This document shows, in pieces, positions 7,679 to 14,334 of a stretch of DNA of 14,334 bases. The position numbers and the translations under genes were made by a program. Each line of letters begins with the position of its first letter. Position 1 is the first letter of the stretch. Where the stretch lies: contig JBEVCF010000021.1 of the NCBI GenBank assembly GCA_040514355.1, positions 1 through 14,334 of the forward strand, given 5' to 3'. The notes beneath the pieces were generated by a model. That model ran no database searches, was not told where the DNA came from, and saw only the letters and a program-made list of their open reading frames with translations. Source of the stretch: Opacimonas sp040514355. GTDB lineage: Bacteria; Pseudomonadota; Gammaproteobacteria; Enterobacterales; Alteromonadaceae.

Positions 7679-9052
7679 TTAATCTAACAAGTAGTCGACA
7701 AGTTTGATGGCATCACCAATATACTTCTCTGGTGTCAATGCTTTTAGTTCTGCTTTGACTGAGTCCGTCAGCGCTAGCGTATCAATAAAATCAGCCATGA
7801 CGGTTGCATTGACTTTTTTACCACGCGTAAGCTCTTTTAACTTCTCGTAAGGTTTTTCAATACCGTAACGACGCATTACGGTTTGGATAGGCTCGGCTAA
7901 CAGCTCCCAGTTGTCATCTAACTCAGCGGCTAAACTAGCGACATTCACTTCAAGTTTACTGATGCCTTTCAAACTCGCTTGGTAAGCAATTAATGAGTAA
8001 CCTAAGCCCACGCCTAAGTTACGCAAGACGGTTGAATCTGTTAGATCGCGCTGCCAGCGTGAGACAGGCAGTTTTGTAGCTAGATGAGCAAATAGTGCAT
8101 TTGCAATGCCCAAATTACCCTCGGAGTTCTCAAAGTCAATCGGGTTGACTTTATGTGGCATCGTCGATGAACCAATTTCGCCAGCAACCGTTTTTTGTTT
8201 GAAGTGACCAAGTGCAATATAACCCCATACGTCACGATCGAAATCGATTAGGATAGTGTTAAAACGGGCAATCGCATCAAATAATTCTGCAATGTAATCA
8301 TGTGGTTCAATTTGAGTGGTGTATGGATTCCAAGTTAAGCCAAGGCTTGTTACAAATTCCTCTGAAACCTTGTGCCAATCAACATCGGGATAAGCTGACA
8401 GGTGTGCATTGTAGTTGCCAACTGCTCCGTTAATTTTACCCAACATAGGGACACTTGCAATCTGCTCACGCTGGCGTGATAAACGCACCATAACGTTGGC
8501 CATTTCTTTGCCCATTGTGGTCGGTGATGCAGGTTGTCCATGGGTACGAGCCATCATTGGAATACTGCGGTATTCTTTAGCTAAACGCTTCAATTCACCG
8601 ATTAGTTGATCCAAATATGGTACTAATACTGACTCTCGTGCTTCGGCAAGCATCAAACCGTGAGAAAGGTTATTGATATCTTCTGAAGTACACGCAAAGT
8701 GAATAAATTCAGTCACAGCGTGTAACTCGGGATGGTCTGCAACGCGTTCTTTGAGGAAGTATTCTACTGCTTTGACATCGTGGTTGGTGGTTTTTTCAAT
8801 ATCTTTAATACGCTGAGCGTCGGCTTCACTAAAGTGAGCTACAATATCATCCAATACGGCATTGGCACCGTCGCTCAATGCGGGAACTTCAGTAATCTCG
8901 GCGATGGTAGATAATTTTTGTAACCATCTTACTTCGACTACTACACGATATTTGAGCAATCCATACTCAGAAAAAAAGCTCCGTAGTTCGTTGGTTTTGC
9001 TTGCGTATCTGCCATCTACCGGTGATAGGGCTGTGAGTAATGATAAATCCAC
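7679..9052 (-). CDS. purB: adenylosuccinate lyase
   Basis: This cytosolic enzyme acts twice in purine synthesis: it splits SAICAR to AICAR plus fumarate, and adenylosuccinate to AMP plus fumarate. At 457 residues it matches E. coli (456). Conserved parts seen: the N-terminus SLLTALSPVDGRYASK; TSEDINNLSHGL at 122-133; ARTHGQPASPTTMGKE with H171; and the fumarase-superfamily signature GEIGSSTMPHKVNP at 291-304, whose flexible loop carries the catalytic Ser295. The start is GTG at 9052. An in-frame stop lies just upstream, and AGGAG sits 9 bases before the GTG, so no longer start is possible. It is the last gene of the mnmA-hflD-purB operon, 18 bases after hflD, in the same order as in E. coli. 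Confidence 0.97.
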   Translation of the reverse strand: MDLSLLTALSPVDGRYASKTNELRSFFSEYGLLKYRVVVEVRWLQKLSTIAEITEVPALSDGANAVLDDIVAHFSEADAQRIKDIEKTTNHDVKAVEYFLKERVADHPELHAVTEFIHFACTSEDINNLSHGLMLAEARESVLVPYLDQLIGELKRLAKEYRSIPMMARTHGQPASPTTMGKEMANVMVRLSRQREQIASVPMLGKINGAVGNYNAHLSAYPDVDWHKVSEEFVTSLGLTWNPYTTQIEPHDYIAELFDAIARFNTILIDFDRDVWGYIALGHFKQKTVAGEIGSSTMPHKVNPIDFENSEGNLGIANALFAHLATKLPVSRWQRDLTDSTVLRNLGVGLGYSLIAYQASLKGISKLEVNVASLAAELDDNWELLAEPIQTVMRRYGIEKPYEKLKELTRGKKVNATVMADFIDTLALTDSVKAELKALTPEKYIGDAIKLVDYLLD

Positions 9053-9070
9053 TGAGTTGGACTCCTACTG

Positions 9071-9685
9071 TTAGTTCATTGTTTGCAGTGCTTGTTTAGC
9101 TTGCTGCAAGAGGTGTTTACGTTTAAATAATATATGGCGACGTTTACCGCCAAGTTGTCGCCATAATACAGCCGAACGTACGCCTGCTAACAGCAACGCT
9201 CGCACTTTTTCTTGTTGAGAGGTTTGGCTAAGATGAGCAGGGTTCCCTGCTACTTGGATCTTAGGTGCAAGGGGGCTAACAATATCTACATACGCGCTGG
9301 CAAGGCTTGCTAGGATCTGCTTGTGCTCAAATGCAACATGACCTAACTGTCTTTGCACATGGCTGATGCGTGTACCGAGTTCATTGAGCGCTGAGTGATG
9401 TTGGGCGAGTTTGCGCTCTAACCCCAACATACTGGCAATGTAGCGAGTGAGTTCGGCATCTTTTGCGGGCGCATTATTATTAAGCTGATTGATGATCGTT
9501 TGAAACCCCGTTTGCAGATTACTCAATTGACCGTAAATTTGTTGAGTATTATCTGCATCAGTCACGCAAATACTAGAGATACTTGCTTCAAAAGCATTTT
9601 CATCGCAGGAACCACGTCGGGCGATATCTTGTACTAATTTGGCTGCTTGACACACACCGGCAAGCGCTAATATTTGGTCTGACAT
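9071..9685 (-). CDS. hflD: HflD, high-frequency-lysogenization protein homologue
   Basis: A peripheral membrane protein family of about 205-213 residues. In E. coli HflD binds the lambda CII protein and affects lysogeny; its normal cellular role is unclear. The protein has 204 residues. Conserved features are LALAGVCQAAKLVQ near the N-terminus, ELTRYIASMLGLERKL in the middle, AYVDIVSPLAPKIQVAG, and the C-terminal VRALLLAGVRSAVLWRQLGG. The open frame extends upstream to 9838, but that part lies inside mnmA and resembles nothing in the family. ATG at 9685 fits the family N-terminus and has AGGA just before it. It begins one base after the mnmA TGA, which suggests translational coupling. purB follows 18 bases downstream. 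Confidence 0.93.
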   Translation of the reverse strand: MSDQILALAGVCQAAKLVQDIARRGSCDENAFEASISSICVTDADNTQQIYGQLSNLQTGFQTIINQLNNNAPAKDAELTRYIASMLGLERKLAQHHSALNELGTRISHVQRQLGHVAFEHKQILASLASAYVDIVSPLAPKIQVAGNPAHLSQTSQQEKVRALLLAGVRSAVLWRQLGGKRRHILFKRKHLLQQAKQALQTMN

Positions 9686-9686
9686 A

Positions 9687-10799
9687 TCACGTCCTAAGGT
9701 AAGCTTGGATGATACCGCCACCCAAGCATATGTCATCTTGGTAAAATACGGCAGATTGACCAGGTGTAACGGCTTTTTGCGGGGAATCAAAATGCACTGC
9801 AACGGTGTCGTCGTCAATCGCTGTAACAGTACAGGCAATATCGGCCTGTCGATAGCGCGTTTTGACGGACATCGACATGGTACCGATAAAAGGTTCTCGG
9901 CTGACCCAATGCAATTGGTTAGCGATTAAGCCATGTGAGTATAAGCGAGGATGGTCCGCGCCTTGACCGACTATCAGGGTGTTGTTAGGTACATCTTTGT
10001 CAACCACATACCAAGGTTCATCGCCATGATCACGCGTACCACCAATCAATAAACCTTTGCGTTGGCCTAATGTGTGGTACATCAAGCCCTGATGTTGGCC
10101 AATCGGATCTCCCTCAGCTGTGACGATAGGTCCCGGTTGAGCAGGTAAATATTGGGCGAGAAAATCTTTAAATTTGCGCTCACCGATAAAACAGATCCCC
10201 GTACTGTCTTTTTTATCATGTGTCACTAGACCTTGAGCCTCTGCTATAGCACGTACTTCAGGCTTTTCTAGATGACCGATTGGAAATAATGTTTTTGCGA
10301 TATGTTCATGGCTTAAGGTGTATAAAAAGTAACTTTGGTCTTTGTTGTTGTCTAGACCTCGCTGCATAACCCATTTTGAATCGCGGAAGGCACGTTGCAC
10401 GTAGTGTCCAGTGGCGATGAAATCAGCTCCCAAGTCCTCCGCTGCATATTCCAAAAAGGCTTTGAATTTGATTTCTTTGTTGCACATGATATCTGGGTTA
10501 GGTGTGCGACCGGCACGATATTCTTCCAGAAAATACTCAAACACATTGTCCCAATATTCTGCTGCAAAATTAATACTGTGAAGCGGGATCCCTAATTTGT
10601 CGGCGACAGCTTGGGCATCTGCAAGATCGTCTGCCGCAGCACAATATTCCTCATTGTCATCTTCTTCCCAATTTTTCATAAAGACACCTTCTACATGGAA
10701 GCCTTGTGCCTTGAGCAGGTAAGCTGAGACGGATGAATCTACGCCACCAGACATACCGACGATGACTTTAATTGATTGATTTTCAGAATGCGAAGACAT
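9687..10799 (-). CDS. mnmA: tRNA-specific 2-thiouridylase MnmA
   Basis: It makes the 2-thio group of the wobble uridine U34 in tRNA-Lys, -Glu and -Gln, using ATP and sulfur delivered through the Tus relay or a cysteine desulfurase. Positions below use ATG 10799 (370 residues; E. coli 368). Seen: the N-type PP-loop GMSGGVDSS at 15-23; FMKNWEEDD; the catalytic C106 in GRTPNPDIMCNKEIKF; the second catalytic C203 in DSTGICFIGERKF; and a C-terminal beta-barrel with TPGQSAVFY and CLGGGII. An in-frame TTG at 10817 would add six residues. Neither start has a clear ribosome-binding site, and the ATG fits the family N-terminus better. It is the first gene of mnmA-hflD-purB, with its own extended -10 promoter upstream. 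Confidence 0.96.
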   Translation of the reverse strand: MSSHSENQSIKVIVGMSGGVDSSVSAYLLKAQGFHVEGVFMKNWEEDDNEEYCAAADDLADAQAVADKLGIPLHSINFAAEYWDNVFEYFLEEYRAGRTPNPDIMCNKEIKFKAFLEYAAEDLGADFIATGHYVQRAFRDSKWVMQRGLDNNKDQSYFLYTLSHEHIAKTLFPIGHLEKPEVRAIAEAQGLVTHDKKDSTGICFIGERKFKDFLAQYLPAQPGPIVTAEGDPIGQHQGLMYHTLGQRKGLLIGGTRDHGDEPWYVVDKDVPNNTLIVGQGADHPRLYSHGLIANQLHWVSREPFIGTMSMSVKTRYRQADIACTVTAIDDDTVAVHFDSPQKAVTPGQSAVFYQDDICLGGGIIQAYLRT

Positions 10800-10838
10800 G
10801 CGTAAATTAGTTAGCAAAACATATTAAAACAAAGCAAA

Positions 10839-10847
10839 ATTATAACA
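10839..10847 (-). promoter_or_regulatory. extended -10 promoter for mnmA-hflD-purB
   Basis: Read on the minus strand, TGTTATAAT is a TGn extension joined to a perfect -10 hexamer (10844-10839). No good -35 is seen, which is usual for extended -10 promoters. Transcription would start near 10832, about 33 bases before ATG 10799. The promoter lies in the 58-base gap after rluE. Confidence 0.55.
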
Positions 10848-10857
10848 CTTGCGCTTT

Positions 10858-11505
10858 TTAAATGCACGAATCCTCTTGCGTTAAGGTCATATATTCACCA
10901 TTGTTAATCCCATCGATAGTCCATCGCCCGATCCGATATCGAACCAAGCGCAAGGTAGGAAAGCCAACATGAGCAGTCATGCGTCGTACTTGTCGGTTTC
11001 GACCTTCTTTGATGACAATCGATACCCACGATGTTGGGATAGATGCACGCTCTCTAATTGGAGGTGTGCGCGGCCACAGTGTCGGTGGAGGGATCTTGGA
11101 TACCTTAGCGGGAGCCGTTAAACCATCTTTCAATATAACACCTTGTTGCAGACGTTCGATCGCTGTTGGATCAATGTCACCTTCTACTTGCACCCAGTAC
11201 TCTTTTTCTGTTTTGGCTTTGGGATGGGTGAGTTTGTGTTGTAATCGTCCATCATTCGTCAATACGAGTAATCCTTCGCTATCGCGATCTAGGCGTCCAG
11301 CCGCATAAATGTCCCTTATGGGAATATAATCTTTTAGCGTCGCTCGCTGTTGGTCGTCAGTGAATTGAGTGAGAACATTGTAGGGTTTATTAAACAAAAC
11401 AATCTTGGAATTGGAGACCTGTGGCCTCCGTTTGTTTTTTTTTAATACAGGCGCGGTTTTCCACTTAGGTATAGTAGGCGATGCTGAACGACGATAATCA
11501 GACAT
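10858..11505 (-). CDS. rluE: 23S rRNA pseudouridine(2457) synthase RluE
   Basis: A RsuA/RluB/E/F-family pseudouridine synthase of 215 residues (E. coli RluE 217). It isomerises one uridine of 23S rRNA in the peptidyl-transferase region. The basic N-terminal tail (1-33) is followed by IVLFNKPYNVLTQFTD, the catalytic motif GRLDRDSEGLLVLTNDG with D73, the middle segment PPIRERASIPTSW, and the C-terminal EGRNRQVRRMTAHVGFPTLRLVR. No S4 domain is present, which separates RluE from RsuA, RluB and RluF. The start ATG at 11505 has no clear ribosome-binding site. A hairpin lies about 14 bases upstream. In E. coli nudJ lies between rluE and mnmA; here the gap is 58 bases and nudJ is absent. Confidence 0.93.
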   Translation of the reverse strand: MSDYRRSASPTIPKWKTAPVLKKNKRRPQVSNSKIVLFNKPYNVLTQFTDDQQRATLKDYIPIRDIYAAGRLDRDSEGLLVLTNDGRLQHKLTHPKAKTEKEYWVQVEGDIDPTAIERLQQGVILKDGLTAPAKVSKIPPPTLWPRTPPIRERASIPTSWVSIVIKEGRNRQVRRMTAHVGFPTLRLVRYRIGRWTIDGINNGEYMTLTQEDSCI

Positions 11506-11519
11506 AAACGAAAATAGTA

Positions 11520-11547
11520 TTGGGTAGATACTAATATTCTATCCCAA
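11520..11547 (-). promoter_or_regulatory. hairpin just upstream of rluE
   Basis: On the minus strand TTGGG-A-TAGA (11547-11538) pairs with TCTACCCAA (11528-11520). The stem has 9 bp with one bulged A and a 9-base loop. It ends 14 bases before the rluE ATG. The T-run comes before the stem in this direction, so it is not a terminator for cspD. It may be a leader RNA structure or a protein-binding site. Confidence 0.35.
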
Positions 11548-11604
11548 AAACAAGTGAATTACCTCCACGACAAAAGCAATTCATATTTTATAAGACATAT
11601 TTAC

Positions 11605-11823
11605 TCAGCGTTCCTCGTCTAAACCAAATGCAATATTTTCGGCATGCAAACCCTTTGGCCCCTTAGATACCTCAAATGTCACCTCTTGCCCGGCTTTTAG
11701 CGAGCGATAACCTTTCATTTTAATAGTAGAATAATGTGCAAAGATATCCTCACCACCGTCTTCAGGCACAATGAAACCGAAACCTTTCGCATTGTTGAAC
11801 CACTTAACTTTACCCACTGCCAT
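11605..11823 (-). CDS. cspD: cold-shock-like protein CspD
   Basis: A 72-residue OB-fold cold-shock-domain protein that binds single-stranded DNA and RNA. E. coli CspD (74 residues) is induced in stationary phase or starvation rather than cold, and inhibits replication. The RNA-binding motifs are clear: RNP1-like KGFGFI at 13-18 and RNP2-like DIFAHY at 26-31, after VKWFNNA. The CspD subfamily call rests on YSTIKMKGYRSLKAGQ and on the position divergent from clpS, the conserved arrangement in gammaproteobacteria. ATG 11823 has a strong ribosome-binding site, AGAGGAAAA, about 5 bases before it. In E. coli CspD is a Lon substrate. Confidence 0.93.
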   Translation of the reverse strand: MAVGKVKWFNNAKGFGFIVPEDGGEDIFAHYSTIKMKGYRSLKAGQEVTFEVSKGPKGLHAENIAFGLDEER

Positions 11824-11871
11824 ATGTTTTCCTCTAGCCTTGAACTAATCAAAAAAACCCATACTATAAAT

Positions 11872-11934
11872 TTGTAGGACGATGTTATAGGATAGGTGTG
11901 GGGACTGAACATTCAGATGTTATAGTACCTACAA
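11872..11934. repeat. nested repeats in the cspD/clpS control region
   Basis: TTGTAGG (11872-11878) and CCTACAA (11928-11934) form a 7-bp inverted repeat. Inside lie two exact direct copies of GATGTTATAG (11881-11890 and 11916-11925), 35 bases apart. Between those, and sharing one base with the second copy, lies the inverted repeat CTGAA-CA-TTCAG (11905-11916). These may be operator sites for the divergent genes. No known regulator consensus is recognised. Confidence 0.5.
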
Positions 11935-11961
11935 TGTAAAAGTAGATAGGCAAAACAAGTT

Positions 11962-11975
11962 CTGTCAAGTGACAG
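11962..11975. promoter_or_regulatory. perfect 14-base palindrome, possible operator
   Basis: CTGTCA-AG-TGACAG is a perfect 6-2-6 inverted repeat, centred about 72 bases upstream of clpS. It contains TTGACA when read on the minus strand and GTGACA on the plus strand, so it could overlap the -35 elements of divergent promoters. It is not a LexA box, which has CTG and CAG ten bases apart. Confidence 0.5.
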
Positions 11976-11996
11976 TGAACAAATTCTGTTTATTTT
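11969..11996 (+). promoter_or_regulatory. possible clpS promoter
   Basis: GTGACA (11969-11974) with a 16-base spacer to TATTTT (11991-11996) matches the main promoter consensus at 5 of 6 and 4 of 6 bases. Transcription would begin near 12003, about 38 bases before clpS. The -35 falls inside the palindrome. Confidence 0.3.
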
Positions 11997-12040
11997 GTCT
12001 TAAAGAATGACAAAAGCTGTGAAGGTTCTATAGTTAAAAG

Positions 12041-12361
12041 ATGAGCAAACATAACACAACCCATATAGAAGGGGAAAATGTACTTGAAGGTGAGGAGCAG
12101 AAGACGCAACCACCAAAGATGTACAAAGTAATGCTAAACAATGACGATTATACACCGATGGATTTTGTAGTAAGCGTTTTAACCAAATTTTTTAATATGA
12201 ATACTGAAAAAGCCAATCAGATCATGTTGACTGTGCATTATCAAGGAAAAGCGGTTTGTGGGGTCTATACTGCCGATGTTGCAGAAACAAAAGTCATGCA
12301 AGTGAGCGAATTCGCACGCAAGCATCAGCATCCCTTGTTATGTACTATGGAGCAGGCATGA
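12041..12361 (+). CDS. clpS: ClpAP protease adaptor ClpS
   Basis: The N-end-rule adaptor: it binds proteins with bulky hydrophobic N-terminal residues and delivers them to ClpAP. At 106 residues it has the same length as E. coli ClpS. The flexible N-terminal tail (about 1-26), which enters ClpA, is followed by the folded core from MYKVMLNNDDYTPMDF. The substrate-pocket residues N34, D35, D36 and H66 (in VHYQGKAVCGV) are all present, as is the C-terminal HPLLCTMEQA. No strong ribosome-binding site precedes ATG 12041; GAAGG lies rather far upstream at 12021. clpA follows 69 bases downstream. A 5-bp hairpin (CAGGC/GCCTG, 12353-12369) has the clpS stop codon in its loop. Confidence 0.96.
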   Translation: MSKHNTTHIEGENVLEGEEQKTQPPKMYKVMLNNDDYTPMDFVVSVLTKFFNMNTEKANQIMLTVHYQGKAVCGVYTADVAETKVMQVSEFARKHQHPLLCTMEQA

Positions 12362-12430
12362 ATGGCCTGTTACACGTTGCTTCGTTCAATTATCTTTCCT
12401 GCTAGAGTGCTAGTAAACTGAGGTTTTTTC

Positions 12431-13990
12431 ATGTTAAACAAAGAATTAGAGCAAACGCTCAATGAAGCATTTATCTTCGCAAGGCAGCATAAACACGAGT
12501 TTATGACAGTAGAGCATCTGCTATTAGCACTGTTAGACAATTCTGCCGCTCTAGAGGCGCTCAAAGCTTGTAATGCAAACATTGAAAGTATTCGAGCAGA
12601 GTTATCTGATTTTGTGAAAGACACGACACCCTTGATGCTTGATGATCCTGATAATGAGCGAGAAACTCAACCTACGTTAGGTTTTCAACGCGTATTACAA
12701 CGCGCGGTGTTCCACGTACAATCATCTGGCAAGGGCGAAGTCACAGGCGCTAACGTACTTGTAGCCATATTCAGTGAGCAAGAATCTCAAGCTGTGTATA
12801 TTCTCAAAAAATCGGACGTAACGCGTTTAGACGTCGTCAATTTCATCTCTCATGGAGTGAGCAAAACCGATGAGGAACCTGTATCCACCAACGAACAAAC
12901 TACGGATGTAAACGACAATGATGAAAATGCGTCGATGTTGAGTAAATACACGACTAATCTCAACATGACGGCACAAGAAGGGAAGATTGATCCGTTAATT
13001 GGTCGAGAACACGAAGTTGAACGCACTATTCAGATTTTGTGTCGACGTCGTAAGAATAATCCTTTATTAGTAGGCGAAGCAGGCGTTGGCAAAACAGCCA
13101 TTGCTGAAGGACTTGCTTACCGTATTATCAATGATGAAGTGCCTGATGTTATTGCTACTGCAACAGTCTATTCCCTTGATTTAGGTGGATTGTTAGCGGG
13201 TACAAAATATCGCGGTGATTTTGAGAAACGACTAAAAGGGATCTTGAAAGAACTCAGCAAAGACCCTGATGCTATTTTATTTATTGATGAGATCCACACC
13301 ATCATTGGTGCTGGTGCTGCCTCAGGTGGAGTGATGGATGCATCTAATTTACTCAAACCAAAATTAAGCAGCGGAGAGTTGCGCTGTATTGGGTCTACAA
13401 CGTATCAAGAGTATCAAGGCATTTTTGAAAAAGACCGTGCATTAGCGCGCCGTTTTCAAAAAGTGGATGTAGTTGAACCGAGTGTCTCTGACACGGCTAA
13501 AATCTTGATGGGCTTGAAGTCTCGTTACGAAGAACATCACAATGTGACGTATACTGCAAAAGCGATTCACGCTACGGCAGAACTCGCGGCTAAGTATATC
13601 AATGACAGACAATTACCAGATAAAGCCATTGACGTCATGGATGAAGCTGGCGCTAGCCAACGGCTGTTACCTGAAGAACAACGCAAGTCCGAAATCACCG
13701 AAGCAGAAATTGAAAAAATTATTGCTAAGATAGCACGCATCCCAGAAAAATCGGTGTCGGCTTCTGATATGGAAGTACTCAAAAATTTAGGTCGGAATTT
13801 GAAAATGGTCGTATTTGGTCAAGACCAAGCGATTTCAACACTGACCGATGCGATTCACTTGTCTCGTTCAGGTTTAGGTAATGAGCAGAAGCCCATTGGT
13901 AGCTTTTTATTTGCAGGCCCAACAGGGGTGGGAAAAACAGAGGTGACCGCCCAACTGGCTAATTATGGGAGTGGAACTCGTACGTTTTGA
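12431..13990 (+). CDS. clpA: ClpA unfoldase, frame broken after the second Walker A (519 residues)
   Basis: The AAA+ unfoldase that pairs with ClpP; the intact family is about 750-760 residues. Seen: the ClpS-binding N-domain (1-145, starting LNKELEQTLNEAFIFARQHK); D1 with Walker A GEAGVGKT at 215-222 and Walker B LFIDEIHTI (D286, E287); and the start of D2 with Walker A GPTGVGKT at 496-503. After QLAN (to residue 511) the frame reads YGSGTRTF and stops at TGA 13988. The conserved continuation GVELVRFDMSEYMERH lies in the +1 frame. A loss of two bases near 13963-13965 restores the exact family length. The start ATG has TGAGG seven bases before it. As written, the product lacks most of D2 and the ClpP-docking loop and should not form ClpAP. 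A sequence error is an equal possibility. Confidence 0.9.
   Translation: MLNKELEQTLNEAFIFARQHKHEFMTVEHLLLALLDNSAALEALKACNANIESIRAELSDFVKDTTPLMLDDPDNERETQPTLGFQRVLQRAVFHVQSSGKGEVTGANVLVAIFSEQESQAVYILKKSDVTRLDVVNFISHGVSKTDEEPVSTNEQTTDVNDNDENASMLSKYTTNLNMTAQEGKIDPLIGREHEVERTIQILCRRRKNNPLLVGEAGVGKTAIAEGLAYRIINDEVPDVIATATVYSLDLGGLLAGTKYRGDFEKRLKGILKELSKDPDAILFIDEIHTIIGAGAASGGVMDASNLLKPKLSSGELRCIGSTTYQEYQGIFEKDRALARRFQKVDVVEPSVSDTAKILMGLKSRYEEHHNVTYTAKAIHATAELAAKYINDRQLPDKAIDVMDEAGASQRLLPEEQRKSEITEAEIEKIIAKIARIPEKSVSASDMEVLKNLGRNLKMVVFGQDQAISTLTDAIHLSRSGLGNEQKPIGSFLFAGPTGVGKTEVTAQLANYGSGTRTF
13961..13968 (+). other. clpA frameshift site
   Basis: The frame switches from 0 to +1 between AAT (13961-13963) and GGA (13968-13970). 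Homologous ClpA has two residues between the Asn/Lys position and Gly, where only four bases (TATG) remain. A two-base deletion fits best. No slippery heptamer and no stop codon at the switch point supports programmed shifting; the zero-frame stop is 21 bases further on. Confidence 0.8.
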
Positions 13991-14334
13991 TATGTCTGAG
14001 TATATGGAACGGCATGCGGTGTCACGGTTAATTGGTGCGCCTCCTGGTTATGTCGGTTATGACCAAGGTGGTTTGTTAACAGACGCAGTGATCAAAAACC
14101 CGTATTCTGTCGTGTTACTCGATGAGATCGAAAAGGCGCATAGCGATATTTATAACATTTTGTTGCAGGTCATGGATCACGGTACCTTAACCGATAACAA
14201 TGGGCGTAAGGTGGATTTTCGAAATGTCGTTCTGGTAATGACAACCAATGCGGGTGTACAAGAAACTGTGCGCAAATCAATTGGTTTCAAACAACAAGAT
14301 CATTCACATGATGCACTTGGCGCTATTAATAAGG
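13965..14334 (+). CDS. clpA: ClpA, second part in the +1 frame (runs off the window)
   Basis: This continues clpA D2 after the frameshift and is open to the window end. It contains VELVRFDMSEYMERH, the pore-loop region GAPPGYVGYDQGG, Walker B VVLLDEIEKAH, LTDNNGRKVDFRN and the sensor-1 segment VLVMTTNAG, all well conserved. No other disruption is seen in its 123 codons. An ATG at 13965 is in this frame but has no ribosome-binding site, so separate translation is unlikely. The C-terminal D2 small domain lies beyond the window. Confidence 0.88.
   Translation, partial: MGVELVRFDMSEYMERHAVSRLIGAPPGYVGYDQGGLLTDAVIKNPYSVVLLDEIEKAHSDIYNILLQVMDHGTLTDNNGRKVDFRNVVLVMTTNAGVQETVRKSIGFKQQDHSHDALGAINK

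Noticed and set aside
9686..9838. N-terminal extension of hflD by 51 residues
   Set aside because: It lies wholly within mnmA in another frame, does not resemble the HflD N-terminus, and the ATG at 9685 has a better ribosome-binding site.
10979..11308. 109-codon plus-strand open frame opposite rluE
   Set aside because: It is fully antisense to a well-conserved gene, has no family resemblance and is rich in Arg/Ser, as expected of a shadow frame.
11905..11916. LexA (SOS) box at CTGAACATTCAG
   Set aside because: CTG and CAG are six bases apart instead of ten, so it does not fit the gammaproteobacterial LexA consensus.
12353..12369. Hairpin CAGGC/GCCTG at the clpS stop as a terminator
   Set aside because: The stem has only 5 bp and no T-run follows. 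It may have a minor effect on clpA expression, but it is not supportable as a terminator.
13961..13990. Programmed +1 frameshift in clpA
   Set aside because: There is no stop or rare codon at the switch point, no slippery run and no upstream ribosome-binding-like stimulator. A simple +1 shift would also leave the protein one residue short of the family. An indel is simpler.

Overview
The window looks like a piece of core chromosome from a marine gammaproteobacterium, most likely Alteromonadales (Alteromonas/Glaciecola/Paraglaciecola-like). That placement is an inference from the gene families, the local gene order and the moderate G+C; it was not tested by a search. Nearly every gene is a housekeeping gene with good family matches by eye. 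I see no mobile element, CRISPR array, tRNA, rRNA or phage gene.

Left part, plus strand (1-6153): ppsA (phosphoenolpyruvate synthase) is followed by a clear intrinsic terminator. Next come a new promoter, a ydiJ-type FAD/Fe-S D-2-hydroxy-acid dehydrogenase of 1007 residues, and a 140-residue protein of unknown function (DUF4826-like) 24 bases downstream. Middle part, minus strand: roxA (ribosomal oxygenase, uL16 arginine hydroxylase) converges on the small gene, and the two stop codons share a CTAG inside a perfect hairpin. A 368-base spacer separates roxA from the compact mnmA-hflD-purB operon, which covers tRNA 2-thiolation, a membrane-associated protein and purine synthesis. Upstream of that operon are rluE (23S rRNA pseudouridine synthase) and cspD. 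Right part, plus strand: clpS and clpA, the adaptor and unfoldase of the ClpAP protease, diverge from cspD across a 217-base region rich in inverted repeats.

The strongest anomaly is in clpA. The reading frame breaks just after the second Walker A motif, at about 13961-13967. It reaches TGA at 13988, while perfectly conserved ClpA coding continues in the +1 frame to the window end. A two-base loss would explain it exactly. Either this strain has a recent clpA knockout or the sequence has an indel error.

The second theme is synteny. Compared with E. coli and Pseudomonas, the cluster lacks icd, nudJ and phoPQ at the places where they are usually found, leaving short junctions and the 368-base spacer. 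I found no convincing new multi-gene system. The best candidates for new biology are the small protein after ydiJ and the palindromic cspD/clpS control region.
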